A stretch of DNA of 41,848 nt, taken from NCBI RefSeq assembly GCF_009720825.1, contig NZ_WNKY01000051.1, positions 1-41,848 on the forward strand, written 5' to 3'. This document shows, piece after piece, positions 1-8,680 of the stretch. Source of the DNA: Duganella radicis (GTDB taxonomy: Bacteria; Pseudomonadota; Gammaproteobacteria; Burkholderiales; Burkholderiaceae_D). The position numbers were made by a program, and so were the translations under genes. Every line of letters begins with the position of its first letter. Positions within the stretch are counted from its first letter, which is position 1. The notes under the pieces were generated by a model, which worked only from the letters and a program-made list of their open reading frames with translations, was not told the DNA's origin and did no database searches.

Positions 1-78
1 CCTCTGGTTGAGTTGAGTCTTCGCAAACCCAAATTTACCTTAAGAATCACAATGGCCGCCCTCAAGCTGCCTTCCTAA
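1..78 (+). CDS. Possible C-terminal end of a gene entering from the left edge
   Basis: Frame 1 is open from the first base to a TAA at 76-78 and would encode the last 25 residues of a rightward gene, ending in AALKLPS. Its stop overlaps the stop of the convergent hydrolase gene by two bases, which is a common convergent arrangement. The fragment is too short to name, and an open frame of this length can occur by chance. No terminator hairpin is visible between the two stops. Confidence 0.2.
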   Translation, partial: PLVELSLRKPKFTLRITMAALKLPS

Positions 79-992
79 ACGCCGATTCCGGCGAAGTCTT
101 CATACACCACGTCGTGGGACACAATCCTTTTTTCGGGTTGCTCCAGCATGGGCAGGTGGCCGGTGTTGGGCATGATGATGACTTGGGAGCGCGGCAGCAG
201 GCGGTGCAGGATCTGGGCACCAGCTGGGTTCAGCATGCGGTCCTGGGCGCCCCAGACGATCAGCGATGGCGTGCCTAGGCCTTTGATGCGCTCTTCCACG
301 CCCGGCTCATGGCTCAGGTGCTGAGCGATGATTTTTTCCATGCCCTCGTTTTTGGCGCGCTCCTGACCGATGTAGTCCATCATCGGCTTGGGGATGAACG
401 GCGGGTCGCTCATCGCCAGGTCGGCTTCGGCGTCGAAATCTTTTTTCGGGTTGACCTTCATCTTGTCCATGTCGCTCGGCGGTGCGGTGCGCAGGCCGCC
501 GGCGTCCAGTAGCCACAGGCTTTGCACCTCGTCCGGATGATCCGCCGCATACAGCAGCGCGATCTGCCCGCCCATCGAACTGCCGCCCAGATGCAGGCGT
601 TTCAATCCCAGCGCTGCGGCAAACGCGCGCATGCGTTGCGATTGCGCTTCTGCGCCATAGTTGGCGCCCTCCGGCCGTGAGGATTCGCCAAAGCCGTTGA
701 TATCGGGGATGATGACCCGGTAGCTGCCCACCAGTCCGCGCGCCACGTAGACGAAGTTGTCCTTGTCGTCGCTAAAGCCGTGCAACAGCATCAGCGGCTC
801 GCCGTTGCCGCCTTCCAGATAGACCACTCGCGCGCCATCGGACAGCGTCACTTCCTTGCGCTCCAGGCCTGATCGCATGCGTTCGACGTTGATGAAGAAA
901 CGCGTGGTCGGCCCCGGGGCCAGATACACGCAACCAATTAGCAGCACGGCCAGCATCAACACGCCGGCGGCCATTATTTTTGCAATGCGCAT
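75..992 (-). CDS. Alpha/beta hydrolase with lipoprotein-like N-terminus
   Basis: A 305-residue alpha/beta-hydrolase-fold enzyme, probably an esterase or lipase-type hydrolase. From the ATG at 992 it begins with a hydrophobic segment ending in LIGC, which fits a lipobox with Cys21, so it may be an envelope-anchored lipoprotein; an uncleaved membrane anchor is the alternative. The oxyanion motif LLHGF, the nucleophile elbow GGSSMGG (Ser139), an acid in WGAQDR and a late His in NTGHLPM complete a plausible triad. I chose ATG 992 over an in-frame TTG at 1013 because 992 lies one base after the desaturase stop and follows a GGAG. It is the last gene of the four-gene leftward operon, next to a membrane hydroxylase, which suggests the two act on the same lipophilic compound. 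The substrate is unknown. The extreme C-terminus does not look typical of the family. Confidence 0.85.
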   Translation of the reverse strand: MRIAKIMAAGVLMLAVLLIGCVYLAPGPTTRFFINVERMRSGLERKEVTLSDGARVVYLEGGNGEPLMLLHGFSDDKDNFVYVARGLVGSYRVIIPDINGFGESSRPEGANYGAEAQSQRMRAFAAALGLKRLHLGGSSMGGQIALLYAADHPDEVQSLWLLDAGGLRTAPPSDMDKMKVNPKKDFDAEADLAMSDPPFIPKPMMDYIGQERAKNEGMEKIIAQHLSHEPGVEERIKGLGTPSLIVWGAQDRMLNPAGAQILHRLLPRSQVIIMPNTGHLPMLEQPEKRIVSHDVVYEDFAGIGV

Positions 993-993
993 G

Positions 994-2193
994 TCACTGC
1001 TCCGGATAGCCAAGGATGAGGAAGTCGCGACTGACCGGCGGCGACCAGTACACGCTGCCGAACACGATCCAGAAGCGCGTTGACCACGATTTGTTCATTT
1101 TCAGTTCATAGCCGATTTGCTGCCAGCCACTCAGCACGATGGCGAAGGGGCTGAGGCGGATATGCGGGTTGTTGGTCAGCCCGACGCGCGGCATGGTGCG
1201 GGTCGGCGTGCGGTAAGTGCCAAACACGCGGTCCCAGAACAGGAAAGGACTGCCGCCAATGTTGATAATCTCGTCGCCCTCCTTCGACGTGTGGTGCATG
1301 TAGTGATACACGCCGTTGCCAAAGTACGCCGATGTCCAGCGCACCAGCGGATTGCGGTAGGCGAAATCGTAGAACACGCTGGTGTGATTGAACTTCTCCA
1401 GCACGATGCCAAGACTGCCCAGTACCAGCGTTTCGGCCAGCAGCGGCTCGTGGTAAAACAGTTTGGTGCTGATGGCCGCGAACGCAATCGACGGGAAGCT
1501 GCCGAATATCTCCGGCAAAAACATGAACGGCCCCACTCCAACCGGATGCATGATCTCCGCCGAATGATGGCATCGATGTGCGCCATACCACACCAGCCGC
1601 GAATGGTGCGCCAGCCAGTGCGAGAAGTATCCCGGCAAGGCGCCAAACACCATTCCAAGCGCCAGCGCCAGTGGATACGGCAGCGCCACCAGCGTTGGAA
1701 TGTACCGCTTGAGCAGGTCCAGCGCCACCGTGTAACCATCCGACAGCAGGTTGGCGCCAGCCTCGTAACGAAAGCCCAGCAAATAAGCCACGCCGCCCAG
1801 CAGCGCAAACAGCAGCAGCCCGACCGCCATCGCCACCAGATTGGACAGGAAGTGCGCCATGAAGATGGGGATGAACCGCTGCCGCCCATAACGCCGCAAC
1901 GACAACCCGAAGCTGACCATCGCAAACAACGAGATGTACACACCCAACGCTATGATCAACAGCCAAGCCATACGATCGAATTGCGCCTGATCCAGCATGC
2001 CCGCCAGCGGATTGGTGCGCGCATCGACATGCCCGGTGAGGAAGCGATACAGTCCGCTGCCGGTATCGGCCAGCATGTCGAACGCTCCGAAGGCGATTAA
2101 CAGCACGCCCATCGCCACCGCGAGGCGCGCCACCGTATGCGCCTCGCTGTGGGCGAAGTCGTAATGCCACACCCGCGACAACAGCTTTTTCAT
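994..2193 (-). CDS. Sterol desaturase / fatty acid hydroxylase superfamily membrane protein
   Basis: A 399-residue integral membrane di-iron oxygenase of the sterol desaturase/fatty acid hydroxylase superfamily. Histidine clusters typical of the family are visible: HWLAHH (192-197), HRCHH (206-210), a single His270 and HYMHH (297-301), followed by EGDEIINIGG. Several hydrophobic segments precede them (about 22-42, 77-97, 108-140 and 168-190), and the iron site would face the cytoplasm. The family hydroxylates or desaturates sterols, carotenoids, fatty acids and other lipids using O2; no specific substrate can be assigned. The start lies three bases after the TonB-receptor stop, so the two genes are almost certainly co-transcribed. 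Confidence 0.88.
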   Translation of the reverse strand: MKKLLSRVWHYDFAHSEAHTVARLAVAMGVLLIAFGAFDMLADTGSGLYRFLTGHVDARTNPLAGMLDQAQFDRMAWLLIIALGVYISLFAMVSFGLSLRRYGRQRFIPIFMAHFLSNLVAMAVGLLLFALLGGVAYLLGFRYEAGANLLSDGYTVALDLLKRYIPTLVALPYPLALALGMVFGALPGYFSHWLAHHSRLVWYGAHRCHHSAEIMHPVGVGPFMFLPEIFGSFPSIAFAAISTKLFYHEPLLAETLVLGSLGIVLEKFNHTSVFYDFAYRNPLVRWTSAYFGNGVYHYMHHTSKEGDEIINIGGSPFLFWDRVFGTYRTPTRTMPRVGLTNNPHIRLSPFAIVLSGWQQIGYELKMNKSWSTRFWIVFGSVYWSPPVSRDFLILGYPEQ

Positions 2194-2196
2194 CGC

Positions 2197-4596
2197 TTAC
2201 AGATTGGCGCTGAGTGCAAGACCAATGTAGCGCGGCGCGCTGATGCTGGCATACGGCGTGCCGAGAATGCTGGAGGTCTGCCCGCCCGGCGTGCCGATGT
2301 AACGCTTGTTGAACAGATTATTCACCAGCAGGGCCACGCCGTAGCGGCGGTCGGCATTCATCCAGCCCAGTTTGAGGTCGGCGCGCTCGGTGGCGACGCC
2401 GGTTTCAAACGCGCCGCCGCGCAGGCAGCCCCACTGCCGGATGATCTGCGCATTGCAGCGTGTCTTGCTGGTGTAATTTCCCTGAAGACTCAGGTCCGCA
2501 TGGCCGCCGAATGCCGGCCAGGTGACGTTCACGCCCGCCATCATGGTCAGTTTGGGCGACCCGACCGGCTGGCCCGAGAGATTCACGATGTTGCCGGCCC
2601 AGTCGGTGAACTGTTTCTGGTCGTAGGTGTGGTCCAGATATTCCAGCGCGCCAAACAGGCGCACCGATTGCGATACCTTGATGCTGCCATCCAGATCCAC
2701 ACCCTTGCCGCGTTGGTTGGAGCTGGTGATGTTATAAGTCGGCACGCCACCGCCCGATACCGACACCAGCTCGATCCCTTGCAAGTTCTTGAAGCGGTAC
2801 GAGAACACCGAACCATTCAGCGACAACCGCAGCGCCGGCAAATAGGTCTTGAAGCCGGCTTCGAAGTTGGTCATTTTCTCCGGCGCGAACGCGCCGCCAG
2901 CATCGCTCGGCTGGAACACGTTGAAGCCACCCGACTGATAGCCTTTGGACAGCGAGGCAAACAGCATGGTGCTGGCATCCAGCTTATGGTCGATCACCAG
3001 GCGCGGACTGGTATCGCGCCAGCTCTTGCTGGCTGTCGGGAACAGTGGCGCCACCATGGCCGCATTGGCCAGCACGATGGCGTTCAGTCCGAGCACGCCG
3101 CTGGCGACCATGGCGGCGGTCGGATCGGAGCTGGTGGCGGCCGGCACGTCCCAGCTGGTGGTCTTGCTATCGCGGGTGAAGCGAACGCCCAGCGTGACGT
3201 TGGTTGAGGGCGTGGCATGCCATATCACGTCGCCGTAGATGGAGGCGGATTTGGAGGTCAGGCCATTGATCATCTGCTCGTGCCATTGCGTGCCGGATGC
3301 CGGTGCACCGCCCGAGAATGGCGTGCCGTCGCCCAGCGCCAAGCCATACAACACCGGGAACAGCGGCACGCCGGCCGGAATGCCGCCCGCCGCGAAAGGA
3401 CCGGTGTTGTAGTTGAGCGTATCCAGCGTATCGGTGGTGGTGTTGACGTCCGAGATTTGCGTGACCTTGGCGCGGAACAGGCTCACGCCGGCCACCCAGT
3501 CCAGCAAATCGTTCTTGCTGCTCAACTTGAATTCCTGCTGCCAGGTGGTGTTGCGCTCGGCGTTGGCGGTATCAAGATAGGTGGCGATGTTGGCGGTGCC
3601 GTCGTTGTCCTGGCGGTTGTAGCTTCTGAACTTGCGCCACGAAGTCGTGGAAGCGAAAGTGGCGCCGGCCAGCGGTGTTTCAAACCGCAGCGTCACACCA
3701 TTCAACGACAGGGTTTCGCGCGCCGGCGCGTCGTTGCGCAAGGTAGTGTGCAGCGGGTTGACAAAAGTCCGGGCCAGCACCGCAGGATCGGGATCGAATG
3801 GCGGCAACTCGCCCGACGCCACTTGCGGCGACACGCCAAACGCCGGCCGCGCGGTCTGGTCGATGTCCTGATGCTCCCAACTGAGAATCGCCTTGGTCTG
3901 GCTGGAGGGCGCCCACTTGAGCGACATGCGCGTGCCCCAGGCGCCCTCGCCGCCCATCTTTTCGCCGTTGTAGGCGTTGGTGGCCCAGCCATCGCTGCGA
4001 TTGCGCACCGCCGACAGCCGCAAGGCCAGCGTATCCGACAAGGGCTGGTTCAGCACACCCTCGCCATACACGCTGCGATGGCTGCCCACGCGGACGGTGG
4101 CATTGGCCTCGCGTTCCATCGACGGTTCATTGGCGACAATGGCAATCGCGCCGGCGGCGCTGTTGCGGCCGAACAGCGTGCCTTGCGGGCCTTTCAGCAC
4201 CTCAACGCGCTGCACGTCGTTGAAGTCCAGCAGCGAGCCACCGGTCTTGCCAAGGTAGACGCCATCCAGATACACGCCCACCGGCGCGTCGGTGGCGATA
4301 CCGAAATCGCCGGTGCCGATGCCGCGCAGCGCGAAGTTGGGCTGGGTGGGCTGCGAGCCGTCCACCGACAGGCCGGGAATGTAGCCGTTCATGTCGGACA
4401 GGTTGGCCGCGCCCAGGTCGGCGATATCTTTCGCGCTCACCACCTGCATCGAAATCGGCACGTCGCGCAGCGATTGCGCGCGGCTTTGCGCCGTGACGAT
4501 GACGCTGGGGACGGCCGCGTCATCGGCCGCCATGGCCGGTAAGGCCATCAGCGCCTGCGATATTGCGAGTGCCAACTTGTGCTTCTTCGTGCTCAT
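2197..4596 (-). CDS. TonB-dependent outer-membrane receptor
   Basis: A 799-residue TonB-dependent receptor. A signal peptide (about 1-23, ending PAMAA) is followed by a plug domain (about 30-155) with the recognisable stretches SVIVTAQSRAQ, FALRGIGTGD and VEVLKGPQGTLFGRNSAAG, then a beta barrel ending in an aromatic-poor strand (SANL). The style is that of the FecA/Cir-like receptors that proteobacteria use for non-iron organic substrates as well as siderophores. There is no N-terminal secretin/TonB short domain, so transcriptional signalling through it is unlikely. A GGACG box precedes the ATG. The first 77 bases overlap the end of the MFS gene in another frame. Together with the MFS carrier it would provide passage across both membranes for the substrate that the downstream desaturase and hydrolase process. 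Confidence 0.93.
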   Translation of the reverse strand: MSTKKHKLALAISQALMALPAMAADDAAVPSVIVTAQSRAQSLRDVPISMQVVSAKDIADLGAANLSDMNGYIPGLSVDGSQPTQPNFALRGIGTGDFGIATDAPVGVYLDGVYLGKTGGSLLDFNDVQRVEVLKGPQGTLFGRNSAAGAIAIVANEPSMEREANATVRVGSHRSVYGEGVLNQPLSDTLALRLSAVRNRSDGWATNAYNGEKMGGEGAWGTRMSLKWAPSSQTKAILSWEHQDIDQTARPAFGVSPQVASGELPPFDPDPAVLARTFVNPLHTTLRNDAPARETLSLNGVTLRFETPLAGATFASTTSWRKFRSYNRQDNDGTANIATYLDTANAERNTTWQQEFKLSSKNDLLDWVAGVSLFRAKVTQISDVNTTTDTLDTLNYNTGPFAAGGIPAGVPLFPVLYGLALGDGTPFSGGAPASGTQWHEQMINGLTSKSASIYGDVIWHATPSTNVTLGVRFTRDSKTTSWDVPAATSSDPTAAMVASGVLGLNAIVLANAAMVAPLFPTASKSWRDTSPRLVIDHKLDASTMLFASLSKGYQSGGFNVFQPSDAGGAFAPEKMTNFEAGFKTYLPALRLSLNGSVFSYRFKNLQGIELVSVSGGGVPTYNITSSNQRGKGVDLDGSIKVSQSVRLFGALEYLDHTYDQKQFTDWAGNIVNLSGQPVGSPKLTMMAGVNVTWPAFGGHADLSLQGNYTSKTRCNAQIIRQWGCLRGGAFETGVATERADLKLGWMNADRRYGVALLVNNLFNKRYIGTPGGQTSSILGTPYASISAPRYIGLALSANL

Positions 4597-5782
4597 GTTT
4601 CGTCCTTTTTATTGTATTAAACACGGCCATGGCGCCAGCCCATGCCAGGCCCACGACTCCCACCGCAATCACACTGAACATGCCTGGTCCGCCGCTGACG
4701 AATAGCTCGCCGGCCAGCGCGGTGCCGATGCCGGCGCCCAGCATGGCGATAATCAGGGTGCGCATCACCAGCGCGCCATCCGGGTCGTTCTCGGTCAGCA
4801 GGCCGGTAAGGAATGGCGTCAGCATGTAAAAGCCGACGTTGATCATGATTTGCGACAGCAGGAACGGCCACTGACCGGCGATATTGAAGAAGGCGTACAC
4901 CGAAGCGCCAAGTATCAAGAAGCCCAGCGCCACCAGCGGCGCGCGCCGGGCTGGATTGCGCGTCAACGAAGGCACAATGGCGCCGACGAAGCCAAGGATG
5001 GATGACAGCGCGAGGAACAGGCCTACCGTTTCGGCCGCGATGCGGGCGCGCTCGCCGACGTAGCCGCTCACCGCCCACTGGCCGGCCTGCACGCCATACA
5101 CCAGCAGCACGACCACCAGCACCAGCGCCAACCGCGACCGCGACAAGCGCGAGGCCAGCGCAGGCGCCACCGATGCAGCCGATGCAGCCGATGCGCCGGG
5201 TGCTGCCTGCGCCGCCCCTGTCGATGCCGCGCCGCGCGGCCGGATGCTGAGGATCAGTGGCGCCAGCGCCACGCCAAACGCCGCCAGCCACAGAAAGATC
5301 GGCCCGCGCCCGGCCTGCGGCGGCAGCACGGACAACACGTACAGCAGCCCGCCCATGCACACGCCTCCCACCAGGTTAATCTGGCCCCAGATGCGCTCCG
5401 CCTCGGCCTGCGCCGCCACGTTATAGGTAATCAGGCTGAATAAAGCGCCCTCGCCTACGCCGGCCAGCAGGCGCGCGAGGCTGAGGGTCGCCACGCTGTC
5501 CGTCACATGGCTCAGCAACTGCCCGGCCACCATGGCCAGCACGCCGCCGGCCGCCACCTGCCAGTGTGCATGCCGCACCAACCGTGGACATAGCAGGCAA
5601 TACAGCGCAATGCCGCCGATCTCCGCGCTGGCCACCGCCGTCGCCGTGGCCTCGTCGATGCCGGGAATGCGGCACAGCGCCATCACGATCAGCGGCATCA
5701 CCATGGTGCCGTTGAGGGCTGCGGCAAAGGCTGCGCTCAAGCCGCCGACGCGGAGAACGCTGGATGACATGACTGGAGGCAT
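4520..5782 (-). CDS. MFS transporter
   Basis: A 420-residue polytopic membrane protein resembling the major facilitator superfamily, with about twelve hydrophobic segments in two halves separated by a hydrophilic Ala/Ser-rich loop near residues 190-212. I chose the ATG at 5782, which follows GGGAAAGAG and gives a normal MFS length; a second in-frame ATG lies at 5770. The frame stays open further upstream into the divergent regulator, but that part is not MFS-like. The gene is first in the operon and its last 77 bases overlap the receptor gene; the encoded tail after the last membrane segment is hydrophilic and may be dispensable. It is likely an inner-membrane carrier for the compound imported by the receptor, though efflux cannot be excluded. 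Confidence 0.85.
   Translation of the reverse strand: MPPVMSSSVLRVGGLSAAFAAALNGTMVMPLIVMALCRIPGIDEATATAVASAEIGGIALYCLLCPRLVRHAHWQVAAGGVLAMVAGQLLSHVTDSVATLSLARLLAGVGEGALFSLITYNVAAQAEAERIWGQINLVGGVCMGGLLYVLSVLPPQAGRGPIFLWLAAFGVALAPLILSIRPRGAASTGAAQAAPGASAASAASVAPALASRLSRSRLALVLVVVLLVYGVQAGQWAVSGYVGERARIAAETVGLFLALSSILGFVGAIVPSLTRNPARRAPLVALGFLILGASVYAFFNIAGQWPFLLSQIMINVGFYMLTPFLTGLLTENDPDGALVMRTLIIAMLGAGIGTALAGELFVSGGPGMFSVIAVGVVGLAWAGAMAVFNTIKRTKHEHEEAQVGTRNIAGADGLTGHGGR
5171..5197. repeat. Three-copy 9-bp tandem repeat inside the MFS gene
   Basis: The unit CGATGCAGC occurs twice followed by CGATGCGCC. It encodes an Ala-Ser repeat in the central cytoplasmic loop of the MFS transporter. Its length is a multiple of three, so copy-number change would lengthen or shorten the loop without breaking the frame. 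Confidence 0.7.
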
Positions 5783-5962
5783 AGTCAACTCTTTCCCGGA
5801 ATGGAATATTGACAAGAATAGCGCCAAGCCGCCGGCGGGCGGTGGGTCATTTCCGGCCACACGCAGGGTGTTCGCAGGACAAGCTCCGTTCATGCAAGGC
5901 CGTGGCAGGATAGCCACGCCCGCACTTGACGGGGCCGATCCGGCCATGGGACGCTCTGCACC
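5783..5962. promoter_or_regulatory. Divergent regulatory region between MFS operon and AraC regulator
   Basis: These 180 bases separate the two divergent starts and must hold both promoters and, by AraC-family precedent, the regulator's binding sites. The side near the MFS gene is AT-richer (around 5795-5820) and is the likelier site of its promoter. I could not fix a convincing -35/-10 pair or a clear direct repeat, so this is a positional call only. Confidence 0.45.
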
Positions 5963-6982
5963 ATGACTGACACCGACAACTATAACGGCTACACCACAGC
6001 CAATATTCCGGTCTACCTGCTGCGTTGCCTGGCCGCGACAATGGCCGAATTCGGCCACGATCCGGCGCGCCTGTGCCTCGGCCTCGGTTTCACCATCGAG
6101 GACTTGAGCAATCCGGCCTGCCGCGTCTCGTTCCGCCAGGGCAGCGCGCTGATACGCCGCGCCTTGCAGCTGGCGCCGGGCAAGGGCCTGGGCCTGCTGA
6201 TCGGCGAGCGCGAAACCATCGCCTCGATAGGCCTGGTGGGCTACGCCATGATGACCTGCGCCACCCTCGGCGACGCTGTGGCGCTGGGCATGAGCCAGCA
6301 GAAGTTCACCGGCAGCATGCTGGAATTCGAGATGCGGCAGGACGAACAATATGTCAGCGTCAGCGCCTGCAACCGCTTTCACGAACCGGACATCCAGATG
6401 TTCCTGGTCGAGGAAGCCTTTGCCAGCTTCCTGCAAGTGGCGCGCGGCCTGGCCGGCAACAGTTTCCTGCCACGCCGCGTGGACCTGAATTATGCGGCGC
6501 CGGCCTACGCCAGCGAATATGAGCGCATCTTCCAGTGCCCGGTGCGATTCGGCCAGCCTGTCAACGCTTTCGTCACCGATGTCGAATGGGCCGCGCGGCC
6601 CTTGCTGACCTACGATCCGCTCAGCCACCGGCAGGCGCTGGAATTCATGGAAATCGGCTTCTCGCGCGAGCGCGAAAAGGTGGATCTGTTCGAATCGATA
6701 GAGCGGGCGGTGCGCCACAACCTGCGCGAGCAGCCCAGCTTTGCCGACATCGCCCGCAAACTGTGCCTGAGCGAGCGCACCTTACGCCGGCGGCTGGCCG
6801 AGAATGGCGTGTCGTACCAGGCCTTGCTGGACAACGTGCGCAAGAACCGGGCGCTGGAAATGCTGGCCAATCCGCGCCTGTCGATCGAGCAGGTGGCGTT
6901 TGAAATCGGCTTCTGCGACTCGCATAACTTCCGCCGCGCCTTCAAGCGCTGGACCGGCAACACACCCAGCGAAATGCGCTAA
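5963..6982 (+). CDS. AraC-family transcriptional regulator (arabinose-binding-like N-domain)
   Basis: A 339-residue AraC/XylS-family regulator. Residues about 20-210 match the style of the PF12625 'Arabinose_bd' ligand domain of the OruR/ArgR-like subgroup (FRQGSALIRRALQLAPG, GLLIGERETIASIGLVGYAMM). The C-terminal HTH pair is clear: SFADIARKLCLSERTLRRRLAENGVSY in the first half and IEQVAFEIGFCDSHNFRRAFKRWTG in the second, closing in a P-S-E-M. It is transcribed divergently from the MFS-receptor-desaturase-hydrolase operon and is its obvious local activator. Regulators of this subgroup often sense lipophilic or amino-acid-like effectors; the ligand here is unknown. Confidence 0.92.
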   Translation: MTDTDNYNGYTTANIPVYLLRCLAATMAEFGHDPARLCLGLGFTIEDLSNPACRVSFRQGSALIRRALQLAPGKGLGLLIGERETIASIGLVGYAMMTCATLGDAVALGMSQQKFTGSMLEFEMRQDEQYVSVSACNRFHEPDIQMFLVEEAFASFLQVARGLAGNSFLPRRVDLNYAAPAYASEYERIFQCPVRFGQPVNAFVTDVEWAARPLLTYDPLSHRQALEFMEIGFSREREKVDLFESIERAVRHNLREQPSFADIARKLCLSERTLRRRLAENGVSYQALLDNVRKNRALEMLANPRLSIEQVAFEIGFCDSHNFRRAFKRWTGNTPSEMR

Positions 6983-7099
6983 CCCCGGTCAGGAACTTGG
7001 CCGGAATCGCCCCCTATTCCGACCGCTTTTGCAATAACGCCCCGCCCAGCCCTGCCTCTATAGTCGTGCCATACCATCACGACAGAGGCGTAACGCGGC

Positions 7100-8680
7100 A
7101 TGGACGAACAACTGGTACTGGCGGTCGACCTGGGCACCTCGGGCTGCAAGACCGCGCTGGTGTCGCGCAGCGGCACAGTGCTGGCCTGGGCCTATCGCCC
7201 GGTGACGCTGCATCTGCTGGACGGCGCTGGCGCCGAGCAGGTGCCGGAAGACTGGTGGCAAGCCTTGCTCGCCACCGCGCACGAAGTGCTGGACAAGGCC
7301 GGCGTGTCCGCGTCGCGCGTGGCCGCGGTGTGCTGTTCGACGCAAGGCGAAGGCACCATCCCGGTCGATCGCGAAGGCATCCCGCTGATGAACGCCATCA
7401 CCTGGATGGACATGCGCGGCGCGGCCTCCTTGCGCAAGCAGGTACGCGGCTGGGTCAACGTGGCCGGCTACGACCCGCTCAAGCTGGCGCGCTGGCTGCG
7501 CCTGTGCGGCGGCGCGCCGGCGCTGTCGGGGAAAGATCCGGCGGCCCACATGCTGTTCATCCGCGACATGTACCCGCAGGTGTACCACAACACCTACAAA
7601 TTCCTCAACGTCCTCGATTACCTGAACTTCCGCCTGACCGGCCGCTTCGTCGCCACCCACGACTCCATCCAGACCTCGTGGGTGACCGATAACCGCGACG
7701 TCGACCGCATCCGCTACAACGACAAGCTGCTGCAAGCCAGCGGCATCGAGGCGGACAAATTCCCCGAACTGGTGCCCTGCACCGAAGTGATTGGCGTGTT
7801 GCGCGCCGACGTGGCCAATGCTCTGGGACTGCGACGCGGCACCGCCGTGGTGGCGGGCGCCATCGACAACAGCGCGGCCGCCATCGGCGCCGGCACGCTG
7901 GCCGATGGCGACGCCCATCTCTATCTCGGCACCTCGTCGTGGATAGGCGCGCACGTCCCGCAGAAGAAAACCGACATCTCGGCCATGATCGCCGCCATCC
8001 CGTGCGCCGTTCCGTCCAAATACCTGATGATGGCGATGCAAACCTCGGCCGGCAATAACCTCAGCTTCCTGAAAGAGAAAATCCTCTATCACCAAGACGA
8101 ACTGCTGAACGAGGAACAGCTGCCGGACGTGTACAAAATCTTCGACCGCATCGCCGCCAAGGTGCCGGCCGGCAGCCAGGGTTTGCTGTATGCGCCGTGG
8201 CTGTATGGCGAACGCTGTCCGGTGGAAGACCGCTCGCTGCGCGGCGGCTTGTTCAACCTGTCGCTCGACCACACGCGCGAAACCGTGATCCGCGCCATCC
8301 TCGAAGGCGTGGCGCTGAACACGCGCTGGATGGTCGATCCGGTGCAGCGCTTCCTTGGCCGCAAACTGGACTGCCTGACGGCGGTGGGCGGCGGCGCCAC
8401 GTCCAACGTCTGGTGCCAGATCTTTGCCGATGTACTGGGGCTGCCGATCCGCCAGTTGGCCGAACCGATGCAGGCCAATGCCATCGGCGCGGCCTATATC
8501 GCCTTTGTCGGCCTGCGTCAGCTGGACTTTGCCACCGCCGCCGCACAAACGCGATACCGCGCCACCTACCAACCGAACCACGTGCACCGCAACCTGTACA
8601 ACGACAGCTTCGGCGCCTTCACCGAACTGCATCGGCGGCTAGCGCCCTTGTATCAGCGGCTGAACCATCAAGGACTATGA
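7100..8680 (+). CDS. FGGY-family carbohydrate kinase (xylulokinase-like)
   Basis: A 526-residue two-domain FGGY kinase, which would phosphorylate a sugar, polyol or related hydroxy compound with ATP. The N-terminal phosphate loop DLGTSGCK (11-18), the catalytic-Asp region GAIDNSAAAIGAG (about 253-265) and the C-terminal nucleotide motif AVGGGATSNVWCQIFADVLG are all present, and the length fits xylulokinases. The sequence around ITWMDMRG is closest to the xylulokinase branch, but FGGY specificity cannot be read from this. It is the first gene of a five-gene operon; its TGA overlaps the next ATG (ATGA), so translation is probably coupled. With the following class II aldolase it suggests a kinase-then-aldolase split of a phosphorylated sugar acid or ketose. 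Confidence 0.9.
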   Translation: MDEQLVLAVDLGTSGCKTALVSRSGTVLAWAYRPVTLHLLDGAGAEQVPEDWWQALLATAHEVLDKAGVSASRVAAVCCSTQGEGTIPVDREGIPLMNAITWMDMRGAASLRKQVRGWVNVAGYDPLKLARWLRLCGGAPALSGKDPAAHMLFIRDMYPQVYHNTYKFLNVLDYLNFRLTGRFVATHDSIQTSWVTDNRDVDRIRYNDKLLQASGIEADKFPELVPCTEVIGVLRADVANALGLRRGTAVVAGAIDNSAAAIGAGTLADGDAHLYLGTSSWIGAHVPQKKTDISAMIAAIPCAVPSKYLMMAMQTSAGNNLSFLKEKILYHQDELLNEEQLPDVYKIFDRIAAKVPAGSQGLLYAPWLYGERCPVEDRSLRGGLFNLSLDHTRETVIRAILEGVALNTRWMVDPVQRFLGRKLDCLTAVGGGATSNVWCQIFADVLGLPIRQLAEPMQANAIGAAYIAFVGLRQLDFATAAAQTRYRATYQPNHVHRNLYNDSFGAFTELHRRLAPLYQRLNHQGL

